A DNA stretch of 64,000 nt from Coleofasciculus sp. LEGE 07092 (lineage in GTDB: Bacteria > Cyanobacteriota > Cyanobacteriia > Cyanobacteriales > Coleofasciculaceae): assembly GCF_015207375.1 (NCBI RefSeq), contig NZ_JADEWY010000008.1, forward strand, positions 18,323-82,322. The letters run 5' to 3'. Shown one piece after another: positions 7,444-16,605 of this stretch. A model generated the notes under the pieces. It was not told the origin of the DNA and did no database searches. It saw only the letters and a list, made by a program, of their open reading frames with translations. Numbering within the stretch: the stretch's first letter is position 1; every line of letters begins with the position of its first letter. The translations under genes were made by a program, and so were the position numbers.

Positions 7444-9138
7444 TCAAGACTCCTTAAAGACCCACTCTATCCTCGACTTTAGGAAATTGCTAGCTTCCTT
7501 AAGTCTTTCATTGAACGGCTGCTGATGCTTCAGAAACACCCGCGCACAATTGCGTCCCGGCATTCCAGAAATGGAACCGCCGGGATGGGTTCCGGCACCT
7601 GTGAGAAATAACCCTTCAATGGGTGTCTTGTAATTAGCCAGTTCCGGTAAAGGGCGGAAGAACATCATCTGATCGAGGGTCATATCGAGGTGGTAGTAGT
7701 TTCCCTTATAGGCACCCAAGCGTGCGCCTAATTCGGCTGGGCTTTCTACGCGACGGGCGATAATTGCCTTTTTGACATTGGGGGCATAATCTGCCAATTT
7801 GTCAATTACCCGATCTGCCACCTTATTTTTCAATTCATCCGTCCAACCCGTACCATTCAAACCCGTCCCCTCAGCCCCGGCAATCTGATAGGGGGCAAAG
7901 AACTCAATCCACAGGGTGTGCTTGCCTTCTGGAGCCATGGACGGGTCTAGCACCGTTGGTACATCCAGATACATGGAGGGGTTAGAGTCGGGAATTTGTC
8001 CTATTTCGGCTAAGGAGTGTGCCTGTTCTACATGGGCTACCGAGTCAGCAATTAATACTGAACCCACTAGATACTCGTCTTTGTGGTCATAAGCCTCAAA
8101 GCGCGGCACCTCTGACAGAGCACAATCAATTTTAAGAATTGTTTCGTTATTGTTGGCAGTACGCCGCTCTACTCTATCGCGCAGTTTAGGATCGGCTGAA
8201 TCGATATCTGCTGAGTCAACGAGTTGGAGGAATAAGCGTTTGGCGTCAATATTGGAAATTACGCCTTTGTTGACGCGATACTCTTTACCATTGGCAACTC
8301 TCACCCCCACAGCCCGACCGTCATCCACTAAAACCTGCTTAACGGGCTGGTCGCACAAAACAACTCCGCCCTTACTCTTCACCAAATTTAATAGAGCTTG
8401 GGTGAGTGCGCCTGTGCCGCCACGGGGTCGAGCCATGCCGGGATTGTGGCGCAGTGACATCATCATTGCACCAATGGCAATAGTTTTTTGGGAAGGGGGC
8501 GCTCCCAGTTCTGATGCGAGTCGGGCGAGTGGGGCTTTGAGGAACTCCGAATCAAACCACTCCTCAAGGATCTCCTTGGGACTGGTTAGCATATCGCGTA
8601 CCCAGTCTAGGGTTTTGTCAACACCGCCGATTACGGATAAGAGGTCTTTAAGGTTTGTCCAGCCGTAGTTGCCTGCAATATCAATGATTGACTTGGGCGG
8701 CGCATTAAACATGGGAGCAATTGCTTGAGTCACCCGCTGCCAGTAGTCCGTAAATTCTGCATATTTTTTGGCATCGCGATCGCTGTAGCGGGCAATTTCA
8801 GCACAGGTTTGCTCTACCGAACGATGAGCCAAAAAGTACTTGCCGTCAGGATGGGGACAGAAAACAACGGGATCGCAGAACAGATACTCTAACCCATAGT
8901 GATGTAGTTCTAATTCCTCGACTACTGGTCCGAGGTGAATGAATTCGTGGTCGATGGCACACAGATTAAACTTAAATCCCGGAGCTGCCTCTGGCAAGGC
9001 TTCCTCCGTCGTTGCGGCACCGCCTGGGACAGAACGCGCCTCTAGTAGCAGTACGGTATACCCGGCTTTGAGCAGATAGGCGGCACAGACTAGTCCGTTG
9101 TGACCTGCGCCAATGATCGCGACATCATAAGATTCCAT
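7444..9138 (-). CDS. crtO: beta-carotene ketolase, CrtO type
   Basis: 564 residues, phytoene-desaturase-like flavoprotein. The N-terminus DVAIIGAGHNGLVCAAYLL is an FAD-binding dinucleotide motif, then PGGAATTEE, and the diagnostic stretch NLCAIDHEFIHLGPVVEEL and YGLEYLFCDPVVFCPH matches Synechocystis CrtO as I recall it. The C-terminal LTGAGTHPGGSISGMPGRNC closes the FAD site. CrtO adds keto groups to the beta-ionone ring at C4, giving echinenone, and acts at the membrane. Echinenone and canthaxanthin protect against light and serve as the ligand of the orange carotenoid protein in cyanobacteria (known biology). Length agrees with the family. It is unrelated to the CrtW ketolase. Confidence 0.92.
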   Translation of the reverse strand: MESYDVAIIGAGHNGLVCAAYLLKAGYTVLLLEARSVPGGAATTEEALPEAAPGFKFNLCAIDHEFIHLGPVVEELELHHYGLEYLFCDPVVFCPHPDGKYFLAHRSVEQTCAEIARYSDRDAKKYAEFTDYWQRVTQAIAPMFNAPPKSIIDIAGNYGWTNLKDLLSVIGGVDKTLDWVRDMLTSPKEILEEWFDSEFLKAPLARLASELGAPPSQKTIAIGAMMMSLRHNPGMARPRGGTGALTQALLNLVKSKGGVVLCDQPVKQVLVDDGRAVGVRVANGKEYRVNKGVISNIDAKRLFLQLVDSADIDSADPKLRDRVERRTANNNETILKIDCALSEVPRFEAYDHKDEYLVGSVLIADSVAHVEQAHSLAEIGQIPDSNPSMYLDVPTVLDPSMAPEGKHTLWIEFFAPYQIAGAEGTGLNGTGWTDELKNKVADRVIDKLADYAPNVKKAIIARRVESPAELGARLGAYKGNYYHLDMTLDQMMFFRPLPELANYKTPIEGLFLTGAGTHPGGSISGMPGRNCARVFLKHQQPFNERLKEASNFLKSRIEWVFKES

Positions 9139-9645
9139 GAACGAAATGCTTGCATTCGTGATAATTTCTTGATTTTAAGAAATCGAAAAGCTTTGCTAGT
9201 CTATCATGGGAAGTATATGGTAGCGTGCAGGCAATATTTGTCAGAGGCGACAGTCTCAGCGTTGCTCCATTTCTCAAGTCTTACAGGGTGTGCGGTTACA
9301 TCAAGTGAGCTTCAGTTCAGGTATACTCTTTTAGCAATGAGGTACATTGAATAGACCTACCGAAACAATCCGGAGCGATACGGTTTTCTTCGGTAAGGAC
9401 TAGAGTATCTCGAGCAAAATTTGAGATAAACCCTATCCTTGACCAACGCTGGTAGCTAGTTCAGGGAAAGCCGCAAGTTTTTGGGTTACCTCAACAGGCT
9501 AGGGTATAGTTTTGATGAGGTTATAAAATTTCCTGAACCCTGCATTCTACAAAGCACTAGAGTCTAGCTGCTCTGGATGAATTGAGTTGTCGCAGCTATA
9601 CTGGCAAAGTCTGGATATTCTTGTAAAAGCAGTCTTAAGTGGTAT
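9139..9645. other. intergenic region between crtO and the STAS gene
   Basis: 507 bases between divergent genes, with no convincing reading frame. An imperfect inverted repeat (CTACCGAA ... TTCGGTAAG) lies near 9358-9401. The stretch must hold the promoters of both crtO (minus) and the STAS gene (plus), but no promoter box stood out clearly. Confidence 0.4.
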
Positions 9646-9972
9646 ATGAGTCCTGTGGTTAAAATTGTTCAACCCTCTGGCATCTTAGATGGCACAAAAG
9701 CCGGTCAATTTCGTCAAGAGATTAGTGACCTTGTGAAATCTAATGTCGATATCGTATTGATTGATTTCCAAGATGTTACTTTTATGGATAGTTCCGGATT
9801 GGGAGCCCTTGTCTTAGCACTGAAAACCGTTCGTGCTGCTGGTGGCAAGCTCTTTGTTTGCTCAGTCAACGAACAAATCAAAATGTTATTTGAACTAACG
9901 AGCATGGATCGGGTTTTTGAAATCTTTCCAACTCGAGCAGATTTTGAAGAATCTGTAGTGTCTGCCAGCTAA
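9646..9972 (+). CDS. STAS-domain anti-sigma factor antagonist
   Basis: 108 residues, one STAS domain. IVQPSGILDGTKAGQFRQEI is the N-terminal strand-helix unit, and VTFMDSSGLGALVLAL (45-60) holds the conserved phosphorylatable serine (Ser49 or Ser50) in the DSSGLG motif of SpoIIAA/RsbV proteins. In partner switching the unphosphorylated STAS protein binds the HATPase-type anti-sigma factor; a SpoIIE/RsbU phosphatase reactivates it. Both partners are encoded within 2 kb: the phosphatase at 10153-11169 and the HATPase protein at 11354-11836. The gene is on the plus strand, convergent with the phosphatase gene. Confidence 0.9.
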   Translation: MSPVVKIVQPSGILDGTKAGQFRQEISDLVKSNVDIVLIDFQDVTFMDSSGLGALVLALKTVRAAGGKLFVCSVNEQIKMLFELTSMDRVFEIFPTRADFEESVVSAS

Positions 9973-10152
9973 TTTTAAGGGTGCTACCTACAGAATCTAT
10001 ACCCTATACCCTACCCACAAGCCTCAGAATGGTCTAGAACGGAGAACTTGGGCGATGAGTTAGGGACAAATAAAAGGTCAGTTTAATTTTGGAGTACGTC
10101 CCGTAGTGCAATAGCTAATGCCTTACGAGAGCGATCGCTCCCATTTCTGAGG

Positions 10153-11169
10153 CTAAGGGTATGAAGGCTCTAGTCCCCAGATCGAGCCATCCGGTTGGTT
10201 AATTTCATAAATCCCATCGCTGAAGACGTAGAGGGTACTTGATTGGGTCACATCACAGCAAGCATCAACATAATCTGCTTCTAGGAACATACCGACGGGT
10301 AGTCCTGCTGTCTTGAGAAGCTTCGCATCCGTGTAGGAAGAGGGTGTACCACAGAACAATATAGCTGGTGGATGTCCAGCGCTGGCGTAAGTGAGTTGGC
10401 GATTGAGGCGATTGTAAACTCCGTACCAAAGAGTAAAGTACTTATCGTTACGCTGAGTCATTTGGAAGGTGTGGTTTAGCCCTCGCAAAACATCGCTGGG
10501 TTGGTAGTAATTGATATTAGGCAAGGCGCGGGACTTGAGCAGATTGATCACTGAAAGCGTGGGCAATGCAGCTCGCAAGCCATGTCCAGCCGCATCCAAC
10601 AGGTAAATCGCTAAATGGTCTGAATCAAGCCAGTAATAATCAAAGCCATCGCCCCCCAGTTGCCGAGAAGGAATGAATCGGGCGTCGATAGTAACCGGCG
10701 GTTCGGTCATCCGGTCTGGAAGGATAGAACGGACATATTCGGCAGCTTCAGCTAATTCCATCTCTAATAGGTGCTTTTGGTGCTGCAAATCGCGACTGAG
10801 TTGATGCAGTCTCAAGCCAGACCGCACTCGTGCTTGCAACTCCGCCATTTCGATAGGTTTGCATACAAAGTCATCCGCACCTGCATCCAACCCCTTTACC
10901 CGATCCTCAATTGAGCCGAGAGAGGTCAGCAGAATGAACATGGTTGTTGACAGTTCGGGTGTTGCCTTAACATGGCGACAGACCTCCAAACCGTTCATGC
11001 GTGGCATAATCCAATCGCAAATGACCAGTGCCGGACGTAACTGCCGTGCTTGTGCTAAACCGTCTTCGCCATTGCTGGCAACAAACACCTCGTAACCCTG
11101 ATTGTGAAGGGTTCGTTTTAGCAAAATTTGAATGGCGGGGTCATCATCAATAATTAGAATTTGGTTCAT
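10153..11169 (-). CDS. response regulator with SpoIIE/RsbU-type phosphatase domain, 3' end apparently lost
   Basis: From the ATG at 11169 the product has 338 residues; an upstream start at 11235 would add 22 unlikely residues. Residues 1-120 are a receiver domain: acidic cluster IDDDP, phospho-acceptor Asp52 in VICDWIMP, and Lys104 in FVCKP. A short coiled coil leads into a PP2C/SpoIIE domain with GGDGFDYYWLD, LLDAAGHGLRAAL and FSDGIYE. The protein stops at WGLEPSYP, about 30-40 residues before the usual end, and so lacks the final metal-binding DD motif that the paralogue at 49216-50691 keeps (GDDMTLVVL). A shifted frame downstream reads AFIPLASEMGAIALV before another stop, which suggests a recent frameshift. 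Expected role: dephosphorylation of the nearby STAS protein; activity is doubtful. Confidence 0.8.
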   Translation of the reverse strand: MNQILIIDDDPAIQILLKRTLHNQGYEVFVASNGEDGLAQARQLRPALVICDWIMPRMNGLEVCRHVKATPELSTTMFILLTSLGSIEDRVKGLDAGADDFVCKPIEMAELQARVRSGLRLHQLSRDLQHQKHLLEMELAEAAEYVRSILPDRMTEPPVTIDARFIPSRQLGGDGFDYYWLDSDHLAIYLLDAAGHGLRAALPTLSVINLLKSRALPNINYYQPSDVLRGLNHTFQMTQRNDKYFTLWYGVYNRLNRQLTYASAGHPPAILFCGTPSSYTDAKLLKTAGLPVGMFLEADYVDACCDVTQSSTLYVFSDGIYEINQPDGSIWGLEPSYP

Positions 11170-11353
11170 GGCATTGAGGTAGTACAAGTCACTCAAGAAG
11201 ATTGCAGATGCACTGGCTGACAACGAGGATGGCAACTAGATGCAGTTGAGTGTACTTTCATAAGAAAGTGATAAAGATCCCAAAGTAAGTCAGTCAATCG
11301 TAGAGCAAGGGTTAAATCTAGGGTAAACTGGATTTTTCAACAGTAGAGTATCG

Positions 11354-11836
11354 GTGCATTTAAAACCAGGCTTTGGTGTCGTTGATTTGAAAGGCTTTGA
11401 GCAGTTGAACGACCTTAAAAAATTTACCCGAAACTTTCCCTCCGACCTCAATGCGCTAGATCAGGTTTTGTCATGGTTCGATCAGCACAGAGTACCATCC
11501 ATTCCTAAAAAAGTATGGTTACAGTGCCAGTTAGCGCTCGCGGAGGGCTATACCAACGCCGTTCGTTATGCCCATAAGGGTTTACCGACCACTATTCCCA
11601 TTACTATTGAAGTTACTCTATTCTCCGAATATCTGGAGATACGCATCTGGGATCAAGGACCGCCTTTTGATTTGGAGCAACGGCTTCAGAGTCCGCCTCC
11701 CTTGGTAGACGCACAGGCTGGCGGTGGACGGGGTTTACTCATCTTACAAAAAATTGCGGATAAGCTCAGTTATACACGCACGGATGATGATCGCAACTGC
11801 TTGCTAGTGGTGAAATGCTATAGCAGTTCTAGTTGA
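11354..11836 (+). CDS. HATPase-type serine kinase / anti-sigma regulatory factor (RsbW-like)
   Basis: 160 residues from a GTG start. It has the GHKL ATPase signature of RsbW/SpoIIAB proteins: N-box LALAEGYTNAVRYAH, G1 box IWDQGPPFD, and glycine-rich box GGGRGLLILQKIAD. Such proteins phosphorylate a STAS antagonist and hold a sigma factor or other target. The gene is divergent from the response-regulator phosphatase (gap 184 bp), and a STAS gene lies at 9646, so the three form one partner-switching set. In cyanobacteria such sets often control functions other than sigma factors; the target is not in the window. Confidence 0.88.
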   Translation: MHLKPGFGVVDLKGFEQLNDLKKFTRNFPSDLNALDQVLSWFDQHRVPSIPKKVWLQCQLALAEGYTNAVRYAHKGLPTTIPITIEVTLFSEYLEIRIWDQGPPFDLEQRLQSPPPLVDAQAGGGRGLLILQKIADKLSYTRTDDDRNCLLVVKCYSSSS

Positions 11837-11891
11837 GCCGTGAACAACAAGAGTTTACTGGGGTGTAGGGCGTGTCCGAGGCTGCACCGAT

Positions 11892-12188
11892 ATGGACTTA
11901 GAGGTTTACCCACCCCCTGATCTTGCCATTGAGTCTGATGTGACTTCCAAGACTACCTTGGACGCCTACGAAGCCCTGCGGGTTCCAGAAGTGTGGATCT
12001 ATCGCGATCGCCAACTTAGGATTTACTTACTTCAGAATGGTAACTATACCCAGTCGTCTATCAGCCCCATCTTTCCTAAACTACTCATCACCGAAATGAT
12101 TCCCCAACTCGTGCAAAAAGCCATTGATGAGGGAACCAGTCGGATGCTGCGCGAATTGAAAGTACAACTGTGTCAGTTAAAAGATTGA
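11892..12188 (+). pseudogene. C-terminal fragment of a Uma2-family (DUF820) endonuclease-like protein
   Basis: 98 codons beginning MDLEVYPPPDLAIESDVTS and continuing YEALRVPEVWIYRD, the conserved second half of Uma2 proteins, which are normally near 190 residues. The N-terminal half with the first catalytic acid is missing, and upstream bases do not restore it. It is probably a decayed copy of a family that is very numerous in filamentous cyanobacteria. The ATG may be fortuitous. Confidence 0.75.
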
Positions 12189-12305
12189 GTTATGGCGGAT
12201 AGGTTATTACCCGCAGGCTAGGATGACTTCTTGTGAGGATGAAAGCCGAGAGAGTTCATGGTGAGGAGCGATCGCTTTTTCTGGCTCTCAAATAAACAGT
12301 AATCC

Positions 12306-12920
12306 CTACTCCCTATTCCCTATTCTTCGTTTTCTACGTTTCAGAACCCAAACCCCAAACGCCACAATCAGCAATACAAATACGATCGCAGAGATCGGAC
12401 GAATGTACTGCTTCACAATGTCATAATTCTCACCCAAGGCATATCCGGCAGATGCCAACACACTTGTCCACCCTAACGTACCAATTGCCGTGTACAGCAA
12501 AAAAGGCTTTAGATTCATCTCACTCAGCCCTGCCGGAACTGAGATCAAGCTGCGAATTCCTGGGACGAAACGACAGAAAAGTACTGTTTTGTCACCATGT
12601 TTATCGAACCACCGATCTGCTCTAGTAATCTCTTTACTGGATAAGGTTAGCCATTTACCATATTTATTCGCCCAACGCTTTAAGCGCTCGTCGCCTACAT
12701 ATTTGCCGATGTAGTACCAGGGTAACGCACCAAGCACGGAACCTACCATCCCTGCAACAATCACCCCTACTAAATTCAACTCACCCTGCTTGGCTGTGAA
12801 GCCAGCCAGAGGCATCACTACCTCTGAGGGGATGGGAGGAAGAATATTTTCTAAAAACATCAACATCAGAATTCCCAGGTAGCCTAAAGAATTCATGATG
12901 TTGGTTATCCAGTCAAGCAT
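12306..12920 (-). CDS. DedA-family membrane protein
   Basis: 204 residues with several membrane segments. Family hallmarks: LMFLENILPPIPSEVVMPLAG near the N-terminus (acidic residue in a re-entrant loop), GSVLGALPWYYIGKYVG, and FCRFVPGIRSLISVPAGLSEM with the essential arginines. DedA proteins are flippases or transporters of lipid carriers and phospholipids and support membrane homeostasis in the inner membrane (known for bacterial relatives). The C-terminus is strongly basic (KRRKRRIG), fitting a cytoplasmic tail. It stands alone between the Uma2 fragment and a large unknown membrane protein. Confidence 0.93.
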   Translation of the reverse strand: MLDWITNIMNSLGYLGILMLMFLENILPPIPSEVVMPLAGFTAKQGELNLVGVIVAGMVGSVLGALPWYYIGKYVGDERLKRWANKYGKWLTLSSKEITRADRWFDKHGDKTVLFCRFVPGIRSLISVPAGLSEMNLKPFLLYTAIGTLGWTSVLASAGYALGENYDIVKQYIRPISAIVFVLLIVAFGVWVLKRRKRRIGNRE

Positions 12921-13055
12921 TGTTTAGTTAGAACCGGGAGTCTCTCAAGTGTGCGGTTATTCAACCTTGTATTAACCTATCTCTAGGCTGAATTTTTGAT
13001 ATTTTGATGATAGAGCCAATCTATTAATTTAAGCATAAATAGAGTATCAGAAGCC

Positions 13056-15026
13056 CTACCCTCTATCCTGGGGAGGTATTCTTGAAGGTTTGGGTTTTTT
13101 TCCAACGTTACTGACATCCATGACTTTACCCAACATGTCATACCAAAATGACGCGCCCATTGAAATGGCTAAACCACTTAAAAACCAGCCGACTAGGTAT
13201 CTCACATCCCAAGGAATTTGCCGATTTTGGCGTTGATGCCTACGATTGAATTCACTCCAACCAATGGGTAGAGATAGATTATCTACAGCACGATCAATCT
13301 TGTCTAAAGTTTCTGGCGTTAATTGGGTATCGCTGGCAGCGATGTCATTCGCCGTTTGAGTAACGACAGTCCTTAAGGCTGAGTCTTTAGTTAACCGACT
13401 CACCATATATAAAGTATCAGCATTGGCAGCCACAGCAACGGTACAACCAATTGCGATCGCAACCAATTTGGCATTTCGCTTGTAAACACCGCTAGCACGT
13501 TCCATTGAACGATCAAACCAGGTTGCTACTTCCTGCTCAAATTGATGGAAATCCTCCCGAACATCCTGTAAATTGCTTTGCGTTCGTTCTGCCAGAATAC
13601 TCAGATTTTCTGTGATAGATTTAGGTAAATTCAATTCTAAAACATGATTTAGCAATTTTTCTAAGTCATCTATCAGTTTAGTATTTGGCAAATTGGCAAT
13701 ACAACCCAGCGTTAAAATAAATTCTTTAGCGGCTACAGGCAGTTGCACTGTATTTTCTAGCTGAATATCCTGCTTAAATTGGTTATAAACTTCCTCATAT
13801 TCATTATTAAATCTTTCTTCGTAACTAGCAATAATGGTATTAATTGTGTTGATAATTTTTTCCTTAATTAAATGTCGAGACTCATCTAAATTTAGAATAA
13901 AGTTGATGATTGATTTGTAGTCATAAGCCGAATGACTTCGCTGGAGAATTGCTTCAATGTCATTACAGATATCTTGCACTTCCGTCGCCATCAGTTCAGG
14001 TTTGAATTGATCGACATCTTGCTTCAATTCTTCAAGATACTGTTTGGTTTTTTGGGTAGCTTCTTTTGTTGCTGCAATTGGAGCTTCTCGATCGGTAAGC
14101 TGTTTGTCATTCTTATAGGTTTGCCAACGCTGGGTAATTTCACCACATGACTCAATTATTTCCACTAGTTCAAAAATAGTTAACTGCAAGTCTTGTAACA
14201 CATATAATCGCTCGTTTTGGTTTCTACCAAAAATTTCCCCGTTTAAGCGATCGAGTTGTGCAACCTGCATTTTAGGTAGATAAGTCTGAGAAAATTCAAA
14301 ATATCGTTCTAGATTATCGGCTATGCGATTAATAGTTATAGCTAAATCTGCTTTATTACTCTCGAAATTGAGAATAATTTTATTAAGATTGTGCTTTAAT
14401 TTATAGAAATCATTTAATATTAATAAAGTTCGTTTAGAAGAGTCATTTTTGGGGGTAAAAATTTTAAGATAGCCGATGAGTTCACTTTCAGAATTAAAGT
14501 CTAGAGTAATTCTGTTGATCAATTGACTTTGGTCATGTAAAATAGATGCAATTCTAACTATCACGTTTTCTTGTACGAACCATTGCAGGTTGAGAGCAGT
14601 AATCTGGTGATGAAGTTCTGGTAATTTCAAGCTTTCTAGCAAACTAGCGGCAAAGAAATGTGAAGGGATGTAGGAAGGTCCGCTGTGTTTTTTATAGCCA
14701 AACATACTTTTCCGTCCAAAGCGGACGATAAACCCTAAAAGGTGATTAATCTGTCGGGGAATAGTGGCTAAAAATCCTTTAGCTTCTTGATTGAGTGTTT
14801 TGATTAGAGGACTTTTATAGAGCTCGTTGGCAAGAGTTTTAACCGATTTCAAGTCTTGTTTTTTATTATTTCCTGCTAAAAGAGTTTCAATTGATTCTTT
14901 TAAATGAACGGCTCTCCATTGGAGCAACGTAGCAATTAATTCTTGAATTTCAGAAGCGAGAAGACTTAAAATCAAATAAATAAAAATTAAACTAAGGGCA
15001 ATTTCAATGATAATGGGAATAGTCAT
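13056..15026 (-). CDS. large membrane protein with coiled-coil central part, unknown function
   Basis: 656 residues. An N-terminal membrane helix (about 5-25, IIIEIALSLIFIYLILSLLASEI) is followed by roughly 480 residues of charged, helical, mostly coiled-coil sequence, then VATWFDRSMERASGVYKRNAK, a hydrophobic segment (LVAIAIGCTVAVAANADTL), and a last membrane helix (LVGWFLSGLAISMGASFWYDMLG). The C-terminal block FWYDMLGKVMDV looks conserved, as in uncharacterised membrane proteins I have seen in other bacteria, but I cannot name the family. The topology, with both ends in the membrane and a large soluble helical body, would suit a scaffold or tether. The gene is low in GC compared with its neighbours. 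A heptamer tandem repeat lies just upstream. Confidence 0.85.
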   Translation of the reverse strand: MTIPIIIEIALSLIFIYLILSLLASEIQELIATLLQWRAVHLKESIETLLAGNNKKQDLKSVKTLANELYKSPLIKTLNQEAKGFLATIPRQINHLLGFIVRFGRKSMFGYKKHSGPSYIPSHFFAASLLESLKLPELHHQITALNLQWFVQENVIVRIASILHDQSQLINRITLDFNSESELIGYLKIFTPKNDSSKRTLLILNDFYKLKHNLNKIILNFESNKADLAITINRIADNLERYFEFSQTYLPKMQVAQLDRLNGEIFGRNQNERLYVLQDLQLTIFELVEIIESCGEITQRWQTYKNDKQLTDREAPIAATKEATQKTKQYLEELKQDVDQFKPELMATEVQDICNDIEAILQRSHSAYDYKSIINFILNLDESRHLIKEKIINTINTIIASYEERFNNEYEEVYNQFKQDIQLENTVQLPVAAKEFILTLGCIANLPNTKLIDDLEKLLNHVLELNLPKSITENLSILAERTQSNLQDVREDFHQFEQEVATWFDRSMERASGVYKRNAKLVAIAIGCTVAVAANADTLYMVSRLTKDSALRTVVTQTANDIAASDTQLTPETLDKIDRAVDNLSLPIGWSEFNRRHQRQNRQIPWDVRYLVGWFLSGLAISMGASFWYDMLGKVMDVSNVGKKPKPSRIPPQDRG

Positions 15027-15029
15027 TTA

Positions 15030-15077
15030 GGGAATGGGGAATGGGGAATAGGGAATAGGGAATAGGGAATGGGGAAT
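15030..15077. repeat. heptamer tandem repeat GGGAAT(A/G)
   Basis: About seven head-to-tail copies of a seven-base unit, directly upstream of the 13056-15026 gene. Heptamer short tandem repeats of this type are a hallmark of filamentous cyanobacterial genomes. Confidence 0.85.
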
Positions 15078-15215
15078 CAGTTAACTTCTAGACTGTTTCC
15101 CCTTCTTCTTTGTAGTATTGAGTTTTTCTTTATGTCGGTAGCTACCCGATCGCTTTTAACGCTGCAATCGAGTAAACTATCTGCCAAGTAAGTCAGTAAC
15201 TGGCTGAAAGCGTCA

Positions 15216-15317
15216 TTAAATCAACTTAACAGCTCTCAAACCAAAAAACAGGGCTAGGGCAACCGCCGAGGCAGCGCCGAGGATTAAAAAATAGGCGATG
15301 ATTCCAGATACAGACAT
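15216..15317 (-). CDS. petL: cytochrome b6f complex subunit PetL-like, 33 residues
   Basis: A 33-codon gene that is easily missed. The peptide begins MSVSGIIAYFLILGAA, is a single membrane helix, and ends LFFGLRAVKLI. The ending and the overall design (short N-terminus, AY near residue 8, one helix, basic Arg/Lys at the C-terminal end) fit PetL, the smallest loosely conserved subunit of cytochrome b6f in thylakoids, which stabilises the dimer. Known PetL proteins have 31-32 residues. No other b6f gene is in the window, so it stands alone, divergent from aroB (91-bp gap). The alternative is another one-helix photosynthetic subunit. Confidence 0.7.
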   Translation of the reverse strand: MSVSGIIAYFLILGAASAVALALFFGLRAVKLI

Positions 15318-15408
15318 TTACTGTTCTCCACAAGAGGTTCTATTAGTCCATTGAATCATTTTGTGGGCTAGAATACAGCCCACGGTTGCTTGGCAAAAGG
15401 GTTTGATA

Positions 15409-16503
15409 ATGAAATCTGTGATTCGTGTTGATGTACCGCCCCAATCTTACGAGATTGCGATCGCACCAGGACGTTTGGACGATTTGGGTGTCTGGATGAG
15501 TCGCCTGAAACTTGGCAAGAAGGTTTTGGTGGTATCGAATCCCGCAATTTTCCGCCGATATGGAGAAAGGGTGATGGCAGCACTGAAGCTGATAGGGTAT
15601 GAGGTGTCTCACTGCACCCTACCCCCTGGAGAACGCTACAAAACCCTCAAGTCAGCGCAAAAGCTCTACGATGGGGCACTAAAACACCGTTTAGAGCGTT
15701 CTAGTACGATGGTGGCATTAGGGGGGGGTGTGATTGGCGACATGACGGGGTTTGCGGCTGCTACTTGGTTGCGAGGAATTAATGTAGTACAGGTGCCAAC
15801 CTCCCTACTGGCGATGGTAGATGCGGCAATTGGTGGCAAGACAGGCGTCAATCATCCCCAAGGTAAAAACTTGATTGGCGCATTTCATCAACCACGATTT
15901 GTTTTAATTGACTTCCAAGTTTTAAAGACATTGCCTGCACGGGAATTACGGGCGGGGATGGCAGAGGTGATTAAATATGGCATTATTTGGGATGCGGAGT
16001 TATTTGCCAAGCTCGAGAGTGCCAAGCGTCTCGACCAAATGCGTTATCTGGATGAGGAGTTACTGTCGTATATCCTCTCGTGTTCCTGCCAAGCGAAAGC
16101 GGATGTCGTGAGTCAGGATGAAAAAGAAGCAGGGTTAAGGGCTATTTTAAACTACGGTCATACCATTGGTCATGCAGTAGAAAGTTTGACGGGGTATAAA
16201 TTAGTCAACCACGGGGAAGCGGTGGCGATTGGCATGGTGGCAGCCGCTGAAATTGCAGTGCAACTGAAGATGTGGACGCCAGAGGAGGCACAGCGGCAGA
16301 ATGCTTTAATTGAAAAAGCGGGATTACCGAGTCAGTTACCTGCGGGATTAGAGATTGAAGCAATTGTCGATACCCTGCAAACGGATAAGAAGGTAAAAGA
16401 TGGAAAGGTACGATTTGTGCTACCAACTCAGATTGGTGCAGTAACAATCACCGATCAAGTGCCAGCCGATGTGATTCGACACGTTTTGGAGAAGATGCAG
16501 TAA
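15409..16503 (+). CDS. aroB: 3-dehydroquinate synthase
   Basis: 364 residues from the ATG at 15409; an upstream in-frame TTG at 15361 would add an unlikely 16-residue extension. NAD-binding [16 protein letters not shown], the metal/substrate stretch [20 protein letters not shown], and [13 protein letters not shown] with the zinc-binding histidines are all present. AroB converts DAHP to 3-dehydroquinate in the shikimate pathway, using NAD and a divalent metal in the cytosol. Length and motifs are canonical. It is convergent with the selO gene, with a strong palindrome between them. Confidence 0.97.
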   Translation: MKSVIRVDVPPQSYEIAIAPGRLDDLGVWMSRLKLGKKVLVVSNPAIFRRYGERVMAALKLIGYEVSHCTLPPGERYKTLKSAQKLYDGALKHRLERSSTMVALGGGVIGDMTGFAAATWLRGINVVQVPTSLLAMVDAAIGGKTGVNHPQGKNLIGAFHQPRFVLIDFQVLKTLPARELRAGMAEVIKYGIIWDAELFAKLESAKRLDQMRYLDEELLSYILSCSCQAKADVVSQDEKEAGLRAILNYGHTIGHAVESLTGYKLVNHGEAVAIGMVAAAEIAVQLKMWTPEEAQRQNALIEKAGLPSQLPAGLEIEAIVDTLQTDKKVKDGKVRFVLPTQIGAVTITDQVPADVIRHVLEKMQ

Positions 16504-16527
16504 TTCCGGCAGACTGTTCATGAAGGC

Positions 16528-16560
16528 AGATCCCCGACTTCTTAGAGAAGTCGGGGATCT
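16528..16560. repeat. perfect 15-bp palindrome, dispersed repeat acting as possible terminator
   Basis: Arms AGATCCCCGACTTCT and AGAAGTCGGGGATCT are separated by only three bases. It sits between the 3' ends of convergent aroB and selO, so it could end both transcripts as a stable hairpin. It resembles a dispersed palindrome common between cyanobacterial genes. Confidence 0.85.
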
Positions 16561-16605
16561 AAACCGCAAAACGCAGGAGTTATTAGTAGTCGCTAGTTTA
16601 TAGGT

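Noticed and set aside
11892..12188. Complete Uma2 nuclease
   Set aside because: Only the second half of the family is present; the first catalytic half is missing and cannot be found upstream.
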